Below, piece after piece: positions 1 through 6,600 of a stretch of 8,990 nt of DNA. The stretch spans positions 1 to 8,990 of the forward strand of contig CASBRC010000085.1 in the NCBI GenBank assembly GCA_949128015.1. The letters are read 5' to 3'. Position 1 is the first letter of the stretch, and each line of letters begins with the position of its first letter. A program made the position numbers and the translations under genes. The notes below the pieces were generated by a model. That model ran no database searches, had not been told where the DNA came from, and saw nothing but the letters and a program-made list of their open reading frames with translations. Origin of the DNA: Synechococcales cyanobacterium PMM_0003. GTDB taxonomy: Bacteria > Cyanobacteriota > Cyanobacteriia > Pseudanabaenales > Pseudanabaenaceae.

Positions 1-168
1 ATAAACCTCCTTTCTTTCGCGTTCTGAATCTAGATATGCCTGCCATGTTTTGGATTCTAGTTTTTGTTCTTCCTCAGTTTTCAAGGAAAGTACAAATTCA
101 AGCACTTTCAGCAGCACCGGTTCTGGTACTTGGTCAAGTTCTTGAAGAAGTTGGTCTTTTGCGGTCAT
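1..168 (-). CDS. Small antitoxin-like protein, 5' part only (runs off the window)
   Basis: The frame is open from an ATG at 166-168 to the window edge, giving 56 residues that begin MTAKDQLLQELDQVPEPVLL and continue with KVLEFVLSLK. The start is well supported: GAGGAGGAA (171-179 on the complement) lies 2-3 bases upstream of the ATG, so its core is at normal Shine-Dalgarno spacing. The pattern of a short amphipathic N-terminus (LxELDQVPEPVLxxVLxFV) followed by a charged, glutamate-rich helix resembles small cyanobacterial proteins annotated as DUF2281-like or antitoxin components of type II toxin-antitoxin pairs. That assignment is family memory plus inference, because no catalytic motif is visible and the C-terminus is missing. 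A toxin partner would be expected just beyond the left edge, but none can be seen here. The gene lies downstream of cobA-hemD on the same strand, 218 bp away with its own promoter, so it is probably a separate transcription unit. Confidence 0.6.
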   Translation of the reverse strand, partial: MTAKDQLLQELDQVPEPVLLKVLEFVLSLKTEEEQKLESKTWQAYLDSERERKEVY

Positions 169-182
169 GTTTCCTCCTCGTT

Positions 183-204
183 ATTTTACAACCATTTTAC
201 AACT
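183..204. repeat. 11-bp tandem direct repeat overlapping the predicted -10
   Basis: ATTTTACAACC (183-193) is followed at once by ATTTTACAACT (194-204), identical at 10 of 11 positions. The second copy overlaps the predicted -10 box and the first covers the expected transcription start of the antitoxin-like gene. This is where an autoregulatory operator would sit in a toxin-antitoxin operon. An operator role is inference, since the repeat could also be a chance duplication. Confidence 0.4.
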
Positions 205-222
205 TACAGAGCAGATAATCAA
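194..222 (-). promoter_or_regulatory. Putative sigma-70-type promoter for the antitoxin-like gene
   Basis: On the minus strand TTGATT (complement of 217-222) is followed by a 17-base spacer and TAAAAT (complement of 194-199). These match 4/6 and 5/6 of the -35 and -10 consensus. A start about 7 bases downstream would leave a short leader that still contains the GAGGAGGAA ribosome site at 171-179. The prediction rests on sequence match and spacing only. Confidence 0.4.
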
Positions 223-237
223 GGGCTACCCTTCATT

Positions 238-261
238 CAGTTGACAGTTGACAGTTGACAG
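238..261. repeat. Heptanucleotide tandem repeat (CAGTTGA)n
   Basis: The unit CAGTTGA is repeated 3.4 times without mismatch. It matches the short tandemly repeated heptamers common in intergenic DNA of filamentous cyanobacteria. No function is evident. The repeated TTGACA could look like a -35 box, but I see no matching -10 at good spacing on the plus strand. Confidence 0.8.
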
Positions 262-270
262 GTAAAATTC

Positions 271-376
271 GGCGGTTGAAACCGCTGCTATAAAAACTAA
301 GTCCGCCTTCGCGGACTGAAGAGGGCGGTTGAAACCGCGTCTACACAAACGAAGTCTGCCTCCGCAGACTGAAGAG
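271..376. repeat. Two tandem 53-bp hairpin-forming repeat units
   Basis: Copy 1 (271-323) and copy 2 (324-376) are both exactly 53 bp and abut directly. Each starts with GGCGGTTGAAACCGC, itself a hairpin (GCGGT/ACCGC), and ends with a second hairpin plus GAAGAG. Hairpin 2 is AGTCCGCCTTCGCGGACT in copy 1 (300-317) and AGTCTGCCTCCGCAGACT in copy 2 (353-370). The stem differs by one C-G to T-A pair, changed on both sides so that pairing is kept. The middle of the unit and the loop are more divergent. This is probably a dispersed cyanobacterial palindromic repeat (MITE- or REP-like). It lies between the stop of cobA-hemD and the next gene. Confidence 0.85.
290..317 (-). terminator. Possible intrinsic terminator downstream of cobA-hemD
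   Basis: On the minus strand the 7-bp stem AGTCCGC/GCGGACT (300-317) is followed by TAGTTTTTATAG, giving a short U-run right after a GC-rich hairpin about 70 bases past the cobA-hemD stop. The copy at 353-370 has the same stem but a weaker T-tract. The hairpin belongs to the 53-bp repeat, so termination may be a side effect of the repeat. Cyanobacterial intrinsic terminators are often weak, so confidence is limited. Confidence 0.35.
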
Positions 377-386
377 TAGAGTAAAG

Positions 387-1976
387 TTATAAAGTTTGAT
401 GTTTTGTTGCCCATTGGACGATCGCCTCAGTCAACCCATCTAAGGTGTATTCTGTGGCTTCTACGTCTAACTTGCCCAATAAATTTTGGCAGCTTTTGGA
501 AGTTTCGGGGCCGATGGATGCGATGCAAACGCTTTCTAGCCAATCCTTAGACAAGGAGAATTCGGGAGTTTTTTCGATCAGGTGGCAAAAGTTATGCACA
601 GTTTTGGAACTGGCAAAGGTTATGATATCTATGGCTTGATTTTGGAGCGCAGCTAGGGCGATCGGATCGATGGTTTCGGGACAGCAAGATTGGTAAGCTG
701 GTACTTCGATTACTTGCGCTCCTTTGGCGGTGAATTCTTTAACTAAAACTTCTCTACCGCCGCTTTCTACTCTGGGAAATAGAATTTTGCAGTTTGTAGG
801 GGCGGCGCCCCCGTGCCCGCCCTTCCAGGGGAAGTTTTCGACTAGGGAATCGGCGACGAAGTTAGGGGGACTAAAGTCTGGTTGTAGAGAGTGCGATCGC
901 AAACTTTCTGCTGTTTTTTTCCCAACTACTGCGATTTTAATGCCACACAAGCTGCGCGCATCTTTGCCTTTTGCTTGCAATCTTTGAAAAAAGCAGTCTA
1001 CAGCGTTGTGGGATGTGAGAATTAACCAGTGAAAGCTTGACAATTGGGCGATCGCGCTGTCTAATGGTTCCCAACTCGAAGGCGCACCAATTACCAAGGC
1101 TGGCATTTCGATCGCGCGGGCACCTAGTTGCTGGAGTCGATCGCTAAATTGACCTGACTGGGAAGCTGCGCGGGTGACTAAAATCGTTTTTCCGGCTAGT
1201 GGCTGGCTGTGGTTAGCGGTGGCTGTTGTATGGCTCATGTTTGTGCTGGCTGGCTGGATTAAAAATTCGCGCAATCTGACTACTTCCCCAATGACGATCA
1301 CACAAGGCGATAGAGATTCACCTGTTGTTTGTTGTACAATGTCGGAGAGTGTGCCAATCCAGATTTGCTGTTCGGGGCGGCTGCAATCTCTGATAATGGC
1401 GATCGGAGTTTCGGGCGATCGTCCGTGTTTTTGCAATTGCCAAATTATCTCGCTTAAATTGCGCCCTCCCATCAAGATTACCAAAGTTTCTATCCGCACT
1501 AAAGCTTCCCATTCCAGAGCATCGGGTTCATGGGCGCTCATCACAGCAAAACAGCGGCTCATTACCGGATCTGTGAGGGGAATTCCTGCTAGTAAAGGAG
1601 CGGCAAATGCTGATGAAATTCCGGGAATTACTTCAAACTCGCACCCCGCCGTAATCAATGCTTGAATTTCGGAACTGGAGCGACCAAAAATAAACGGATC
1701 GCCGCTTTTGAGCCGCACAACTTGTTTACCTAATTTGCAATGTTCTACCAGCAAGCGGTTAATTTCTTGCTGCTGGGCTGAAGGTTTGCCGCCGCGTTTT
1801 CCGACTTCGATTTTCCGACAAGTTATTGGGATTAATTCGAGTTGTGGGATGTCGATGAGAGCGTCGTAAATTAAGACTTCTGCTTGGGATAGCAGTTGGT
1901 GCGATCGCACTGTCATCAAGTTACAATCTCCAGGCCCCGCACCGACTAGATAAACTTTTCCTTTTGGGTTTTTCAT
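387..1976 (-). CDS. cobA-hemD: Fused uroporphyrinogen-III C-methyltransferase / uroporphyrinogen-III synthase (CobA-HemD)
   Basis: This is a 529-residue bifunctional enzyme of cytosolic tetrapyrrole synthesis. Residues about 5-240 are the SAM-dependent methyltransferase (SUMT), which converts uroporphyrinogen III to precorrin-2, the entry to siroheme and cobalamin. Visible motifs are VYLVGAGPGDCNLMT (8-22), VRLKSGDPFIFGR (87-99) and PGISSAFAAPLLAGIPLTD (118-136). A Ser/Thr/Asn-rich linker (241-260) leads to the HemD domain (261-529), which cyclises hydroxymethylbilane to uroporphyrinogen III. Its signatures are GKTILVTRA (262-270), TSHNAV (321-326), FPRVESGGREVL (400-411), TFASSKTV (453-460) and IGP-T (488-492). 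The fusion would couple making the substrate to methylating it. The ATG at 1974-1976 is chosen because GAGGA (complement of 1983-1987) lies about 7 bases upstream and VYLVGAGPGD follows at the usual distance. One oddity is residues 384-394 (WKGGHGGAAPT), which are encoded by a GC-rich palindromic repeat inserted in a HemD surface segment. Both domains otherwise look complete. Confidence 0.95.
   Translation of the reverse strand: MKNPKGKVYLVGAGPGDCNLMTVRSHQLLSQAEVLIYDALIDIPQLELIPITCRKIEVGKRGGKPSAQQQEINRLLVEHCKLGKQVVRLKSGDPFIFGRSSSEIQALITAGCEFEVIPGISSAFAAPLLAGIPLTDPVMSRCFAVMSAHEPDALEWEALVRIETLVILMGGRNLSEIIWQLQKHGRSPETPIAIIRDCSRPEQQIWIGTLSDIVQQTTGESLSPCVIVIGEVVRLREFLIQPASTNMSHTTATANHSQPLAGKTILVTRAASQSGQFSDRLQQLGARAIEMPALVIGAPSSWEPLDSAIAQLSSFHWLILTSHNAVDCFFQRLQAKGKDARSLCGIKIAVVGKKTAESLRSHSLQPDFSPPNFVADSLVENFPWKGGHGGAAPTNCKILFPRVESGGREVLVKEFTAKGAQVIEVPAYQSCCPETIDPIALAALQNQAIDIITFASSKTVHNFCHLIEKTPEFSLSKDWLESVCIASIGPETSKSCQNLLGKLDVEATEYTLDGLTEAIVQWATKHQTL
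796..822. repeat. GTAGGGGC-type palindromic repeat inside hemD
   Basis: A 27-bp GC-rich unit starts GTAGGGGCGG and ends CCCGTGCCCGCCC. It differs at one position from the unit at 3835-3861. It has inverted GGGCGG/CCGCCC arms. Read on the minus strand it encodes about ten of the residues in the WKGGHGGAAPT segment of the HemD domain without causing a stop or frameshift. Confidence 0.85.
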
Positions 1977-2000
1977 AAGTCATCCTCAATAGTATACTTT

Positions 2001-2021
2001 AAGGAAGAAGGAAGAAGGAAG
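2001..2021. repeat. Heptanucleotide tandem repeat (AAGGAAG)3
   Basis: Three perfect copies of AAGGAAG make an all-purine tract on the plus strand just upstream of cobA-hemD. It is typical of cyanobacterial intergenic heptamers. It lies close enough to the cobA-hemD start to overlap its promoter region. Confidence 0.8.
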
Positions 2022-2080
2022 TTCGGCAACGGATTATGTAACGGATGTAACGGAGGTCATGAAGAGGGAAGTATTTAACC

Positions 2081-2129
2081 AATGCCCAATGCCCGATGCC
2101 CAATGCCCGATGCCCAATGCCCGATGCCC
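2081..2129. repeat. Seven-copy heptad array (A/G)ATGCCC
   Basis: There are seven uninterrupted heptads: two AATGCCC, then GATGCCC alternating with AATGCCC. Only the first base of the heptad varies, so after the first unit the array is effectively a 14-bp period. It ends 26 bases before the ATG of the glycosyltransferase, so it would fall in that gene's promoter or leader. ATGs inside the array can extend the downstream frame upstream in silico. Confidence 0.9.
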
Positions 2130-2155
2130 AATCCTTAACCAGAAATCCTATATTT

Positions 2156-2830
2156 ATGCAGATTATCATCATTACGGCTGCCGATGCAAATTACTTTGAA
2201 CTGGTGCGAGGTACTATTTTATCGGTGCGGGAAAAATCCGAGGGTGCAAATGTGGCGATCGGCTTTTTCGATCTCGGCTGCACTCCCGAACAATTGCAGT
2301 GGCTGGAAACACAAGTTAATTTCATTCAAAAACCTGATTTGGACTTTGACTTTCCAGGTAAAAACGAAGCTCCTCACTATCTCAAAGGACTTTTAGCACG
2401 TCCTTTTTTGCGCCGCTACTTCCCCAATTTTGACATCTACCTGTGGATAGATGCCGATGCTTGGGTACAAGATTGGCAAGCTGTTGAACTGTTAGTTAAA
2501 GGCGCGGCAAAACGCGGTTTAGCAGTTGCTCCAGAATTAGACAGAGGCTATTATTTAGCTTACGGCAAACAGCCTTGGTATTGGGAATTTGTTTATCGTG
2601 ATTATCAAGTAGCTTTCGGCGAAAAAATTGCCCAACAGTTGCACACCTATCCAACTATAAATGCAGGTATTTTCGCACTACAAAAAGATGCTCCGCACTG
2701 GGAATTATGGGTTGAATATCTGGGAGAGGGATTGCAGCGGCACGTTTCTTTGATGACCGACCAAATAGCGGTAGTGCTTTTATGTAAAGGATGGAGAAAA
2801 TTGAGGCGGTTGAACTTTCAGCATTCCTAA
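2156..2830 (+). CDS. GT-A/GT8-like glycosyltransferase, 3' end replaced by an IS
   Basis: The 224-residue frame contains about 204 native residues, after which the last 20 and the stop codon come from the IS1-type element. The start MQIIIITAADANYF gives the hydrophobic first strand of a GT-A fold. IDADAW (98-103) contains the DxD motif (D99, D101) that binds metal and nucleotide-sugar. TINAGIFAL (167-175) and MTDQIA (200-205) match the NAG and DQ motifs of GT8-like enzymes. The sugar and acceptor cannot be told. The ATG at 2156 is preferred because an upstream ATG at 2096 lies in the heptad array and would add only repeat-encoded residues. No clear Shine-Dalgarno is visible. Loss of the C-terminus beyond the DQ motif probably removes part of the active site, so this is likely a pseudogene. 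The partner enzyme at 3611-8986 is also a glycosyltransferase and converges on the same IS. Confidence 0.75.
   Translation: MQIIIITAADANYFELVRGTILSVREKSEGANVAIGFFDLGCTPEQLQWLETQVNFIQKPDLDFDFPGKNEAPHYLKGLLARPFLRRYFPNFDIYLWIDADAWVQDWQAVELLVKGAAKRGLAVAPELDRGYYLAYGKQPWYWEFVYRDYQVAFGEKIAQQLHTYPTINAGIFALQKDAPHWELWVEYLGEGLQRHVSLMTDQIAVVLLCKGWRKLRRLNFQHS
2770..2796. repeat. Left terminal inverted repeat of the IS
   Basis: These 27 bases start GGTAGTGCTTTTATGTAAAG and are the exact complement of 3589-3615. Identity stops at base 28. Read into the flanking gene, this end adds VLLCKGW to the glycosyltransferase. Confidence 0.9.
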
Positions 2831-3549
2831 TCGGATTTGGTGATTGTAGTCATGAATGAAGTTCCAAATAGCACCCTTGTGATTCTCCAACTTTTTAGAA
2901 TACGATAACGTCTTCCTGACCAATCGCGAAATTCGTTGCCTGAGAGTATTGTTCAATCGTTCAATGTAACTGGTTAATCCGCTTTCGGAGCCGACGGACT
3001 TATGCCTTTTACGGGCGTAAAACTACGGCATAGGCTTCCCAGTGATCGGTATAAATCTTGGCACATTGGCGATAGACACGGCTTGTAGTGAATCCCATAA
3101 TGCAAGAGCCGACTTCGAGGAGCGGTCTCCAATATGACATCCGATCACTTCCCGAGTCTTGGTATCCATTGCTAACCAGACCCATTGTTTATTCCCTTTG
3201 TCGTCTACTTTCATACCAGAGTTCATCCATTTGGACTGTATGTTTCCAACTTCTTTCGGGATGACTGTGGCTTTGAGTTCTATTGCATACAAGTGGTTCA
3301 CATAATGAGAGGAGCCAGCTCTCAGAAACGCCCATGAAGGAGGGCAATACCAGCGAGGGAAATCCGCTCTCTTGAGAAGTAACTCAATTTTTGCCAATGT
3401 GTCGATGTCTTTGGGTGTCCAAGTTCGGATTTTCGACAAACTGCCGACCACAGTCGCGACATTTGTGGTGAAAGTTTTCCCCGACGAGTCATCCCATTTT
3501 TCATCACATCGTCAGAACCACAAGTGGGACAAATTAGATAGGGTTTCAT
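2780..3549 (-). pseudogene. Degenerate IS1-family transposase (InsA/InsB-like remains)
   Basis: Starting at ATG 3547-3549, recognisable IS1 transposase pieces follow one another in order but in different frames. They are an InsA-like zinc-finger start (CPTCGSDDVMKNG), then HKCRDCGRQFVENP, TWTPKDIDTLAKIELLLK, ERISLAGIA, GVSESWL, YVNHLYAIE and QMDELW. After these come KQWVWLAMDTKTREVIGCHI with GDRSSKSALALWDSL, then YRQCAKIYTDHWEAYAVVL, and finally SYIERLNNTLRQRISR to NFIHDYN. The catalytic D, D and E contexts (AMD, YTDHW, YIER) are all present but split across frames. At least six frame changes are needed to read through, so no active protein can be made. The neighbouring 5.4-kb frame is intact, which argues against general sequencing error. 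Confidence 0.85.
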
Positions 3550-3588
3550 GATGAGACTCCTCAAAAGACTGGACATAGAGGTATTATC

Positions 3589-3615
3589 CTCCATCCTTTA
3601 CATAAAAGCACTACC
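3589..3615. repeat. Right terminal inverted repeat of the IS
   Basis: This is the exact inverted copy of 2770-2796. Its outermost bases supply the TAG stop codon (complement of 3611-3613) that ends the TPR/glycosyltransferase frame. Confidence 0.9.
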
Positions 3616-6600
3616 ATAACAGCGATTTGTGCAGCGGATTGAGCGATTCTGAGGTGATGGATGGCGGTACTAAAAGTGCTACTTCCCAGGCGGGATTTCG
3701 CAGCAGTTGCAGTGTTAAATTCATGCCGTAAATTCCCCAGCCGCTGGTGATGCTGACTGGCCAACTGATGCCGATTCCTGTGATTTGTGGCGGGGTTTGT
3801 GGGAGGGGATTTTGATGTGCCACCTCTAGAATCCGTAGGGGCGGTGCCCCCGTGCCCGCCCTTTTAGAACTAAAAATTAGCTGTTCTAGGGCTGCTTTTA
3901 TCCGATCGCCAACGCCATCCCAATCACCCGCCTTTGACTGCCTAAACAGACGCGCAGTGGGATACCAAGGGCTGTCTTCGCGCTGCAACATCCACCGCCA
4001 ATCCGGCACAAAACACACATCCAAATCTTTGCCGTCCCAAATCGGTTGGAGAAAGTTGTATTGCGGGGACTGTTTTTGTTCAACCACCAGCCGCGATTCG
4101 TACTCTGCAAAACCGCGCCGAAAATCTCCAGCCAGCAGCAATGCTAAAGCTAAATTTAGGTGAGATTCTGGGTTGGCGATATTGAATTCAACTGCTCGAT
4201 CGTAATAGGTGACAGCACCGGCAAATTGTCCGCTTTGGTGCAAAATGTTTCCCAAACCGTTGAGGGAATTGACATAACCGGGTTTGAGTTCGATCGCCCG
4301 ATTGTAACAATCCATCGCCTCCGTCGTTTTTCCCGCTTCCTCAAAAGCTTTAGCAAGATTGTTCAAAGCTTCGGGAAAGTCTGGTTTCAGGCTCAAAGCT
4401 TGCTGATAGCAGGCGATCGCATCTTGAATTTTGCCTTGTTTGTGCAAGACAATTGCCAGATTGCAGCGAGCGCCCGCACTGGCTGGATATTTCTGAATCC
4501 CTTGCTGGCAAAAGGCTAGAGCCTCATCTAACTTATCTTGGTTTGACAGCCAACTCCCGAAAGCCAGATCGCTTGCTGCCAAATCGGGTTGCAGCGCCAG
4601 AGCTCGATCGTAATACGCGATCGCATCTGCAACTCGGCCCTGCCGGATCGAGGCGTATGCTAAGTTGTGCAAAGCGTCGAAATAATTGGGATCGAGCTCG
4701 ATCGCCCTTTCGTAATTCGCGATCGCGCGATCGTAATCCGCGCCCGTTTCCTCCCCTTGTTTTTCCAAAGCAATGCCCAAATTAAAATAAGCCGCCGCGC
4801 AATCAGGATTGACTTGAATCGCTTGCTGGTAAAGCGAGCAAGCCTCCACCACCTTCCCTTCTTCTTCCCGCAGCAGCCCCAAATTAATCATCGCTTCGGC
4901 GCAATTCGGGTTCAAAGACAGCGCCCGCTGGTATTGTGCGATCGCCCCTGCTGTCTCCCCTGCTTCCGCCAGCGCGCTGCCCAAATTGCTCGCCGTTTCG
5001 GCCAAATTCCCGTCGATTTCTAGCGCTTGTTGGTAATGCGCGATCGCCTCTGTCAAGCGCCCGACGTGCTGTTTGACAACGCCTAAATTGCTGTAGGCTG
5101 CGGCGTAATTTGGATCGATCGCGATCGCCCGCTGATAACATTCGATCGCACCGCCCAAATTGCCCTGCTGCTGCAAATCTCTGCCCGATCGCAACTCTGC
5201 ATCCGCAGAATCCGACGGCACAAATGCTGCGGAAACAGCGCCTAGAGCCTCCGCCACCCGCTCAAAAACCCCCTGCCAGTCCCCCCTTTCCCGTTGGCGG
5301 AACAGCCTTGCACTGGGATACCAAGGACTATCTTCGCGCTCCAACAACCAGCGCCAATCCGGGGAAAACGCCAGCAAAATCCACACCGGTTTGCCCAAAG
5401 CCCCCGCCAAATGGGCGACAGCGGTATCGACAGTAATCACTAAATCCAGTTTGGCGATCGCAGCCGCAGTATCAGCCAAATCCCCAAAATGCGGGCTCAA
5501 ATCGACGAGCGGCGTTTGATTCAACAGCGCGCGATCGGCCTCTAAAACCTCTTTCTGCAAGCTGTAAAAACTTACCCCCGCCACCTCCAAAAGCGGCAGA
5601 AACTGACTTAAACTGCACGAACGCTGCTTGTTTTTGCGGTGTTTGGGATTCCCCGCCCAGACAATCCCAACTTTCAAATTGCGTCCCGGCAAAAGCGTAA
5701 ATTCAGCACCCGCAGGCACCGATAAATAAGCAGTAGTTGCCGGGATTGTTTCGAGCCTTGTACCGAGAACATAGGGCAAACTCAACATCGGCACTTGCAC
5801 GTCAAATTCCGGTAGCGGCGCGCCTTTAACTATTAGCAAATCAATACCTTCAACCGTTGCAAACAAACGTTGCAATTGCGGGTAACAGCCAACAATTACC
5901 CTACCACCTTTATTTTTAACGATCGCAGCGTAGCGCACAAACTGAATCGAATCGCCCAAACCTTGTTCGGCGTGGAGCAAAATAGTTTTAGAATGCAAAT
6001 CGGAACCATCCCAAAGCGGCCGGTATTCTCTCGCCGAAACTGTATTTTCAGGCCCAGTCAAAAAACAGGAATGACCTATTTTAAATTCATTAATTTTCCA
6101 GCGCCACTCGTATTCCGCCAGACCATTTTCCAAATCTCCCGCCAACAGCAAAGCCAAGGACAAATTGAGGTGAGCGCTAGCATGATCTGGATTTAAAGAA
6201 ATCGCCCGTCTGTAACAGGCGATCGCCTCTTCTACCGCGCCTTTTTCCAGAAAAGTCCTGCCTAAATTGTTAATAGCTTCCACAAAATCCGGCAGTAATT
6301 CTAAAGCTTTGTGATAATATTCTAGGGCATCTTCTAAATTGCCTTGTTCTTGCAAAACTGTTGCCAGATTGTTGTAAGCTTCCCAGCTATACGGATTAAT
6401 TTCTAGCGCCCGCCGATAGAGGTTAACAGCCTCTAAAAGTTTGCCATTTTCTTGCAGCGCCACCGCTAAATTTATCAGTGCGGGTACGAAATCCGGATCT
6501 GCGACTAGAGCTTGTTCGTAAAGCGCGATTCCCTCTTCAACTTTACCTTGTTCCTCAAAAATCTTTGCCAAATTGTAAGCTGTTTGAGGAATATCTGGAG

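Larger units (their letters stand above)
1977..2155. other. Divergent intergenic gap with short tandem repeats; no gene seen
   Basis: This gap separates the divergent starts of cobA-hemD and the glycosyltransferase. It holds three AAGGAAG heptads, a 9-bp tandem pair GTAACGGAT/GTAACGGAG (2038-2055) and a seven-copy ATGCCC heptad array (2081-2129). Both promoters must lie here, or inside the flanking genes, but I cannot identify either with confidence. No small ORF here has both a ribosome site and non-repeat coding content. Confidence 0.7.
2770..3615 (-). mobile_element. IS1-family insertion sequence, 846 bp, degenerate
   Basis: The element is bounded by perfect 27-bp inverted repeats (2770-2796 and 3589-3615) starting GGTAGTGCTTTTATG, the GGT..TG end type of the IS1 family. 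It encodes a broken IS1-type transposase on the minus strand. No direct repeat is visible in the bases just outside the ends (left ...CCAAATAGC, right ATAACAGCG...), although IS1-type insertion normally makes a target duplication of about 8-9 bp. The left end truncates the glycosyltransferase gene and the right end truncates the TPR gene. Confidence 0.85.

Noticed and set aside
271..376. CRISPR-like tandem repeat
   Set aside because: The two units abut with no spacer and vary internally, so the array architecture is absent.
226..414. Minus-strand 62-codon frame downstream of cobA-hemD
   Set aside because: It is made of the 53-bp hairpin repeats and the heptad array and overlaps the end of cobA-hemD. 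It has no ribosome site.
1174..1665. Plus-strand 163-codon frame opposite cobA-hemD
   Set aside because: It is antisense to the conserved methyltransferase domain, so it is a shadow frame.
1991..1996. TATACT on the minus strand upstream of cobA-hemD as a -10 box
   Set aside because: It lies only about 15 bases from the ATG, so transcription would begin at or inside the ribosome site, and no -35 is seen at proper spacing.
2096..2155. Upstream ATG extending the glycosyltransferase by 20 residues
   Set aside because: The extension is encoded by the ATGCCC heptad array and adds no fold-like sequence. The GT-A first strand starts at the ATG at 2156.
2806..2820. GGCGGTTGAA inside the IS resembling the start of the 53-bp repeat
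   Set aside because: Only 10 bases match. No hairpin or unit end follows, so it is probably chance.
3852..5519. Several plus-strand open frames of 100-119 codons opposite the TPR gene
   Set aside because: They lie antisense to a clearly coding frame. Their residues simply mirror the repeated TPR codons, and they lack ribosome sites and family motifs.
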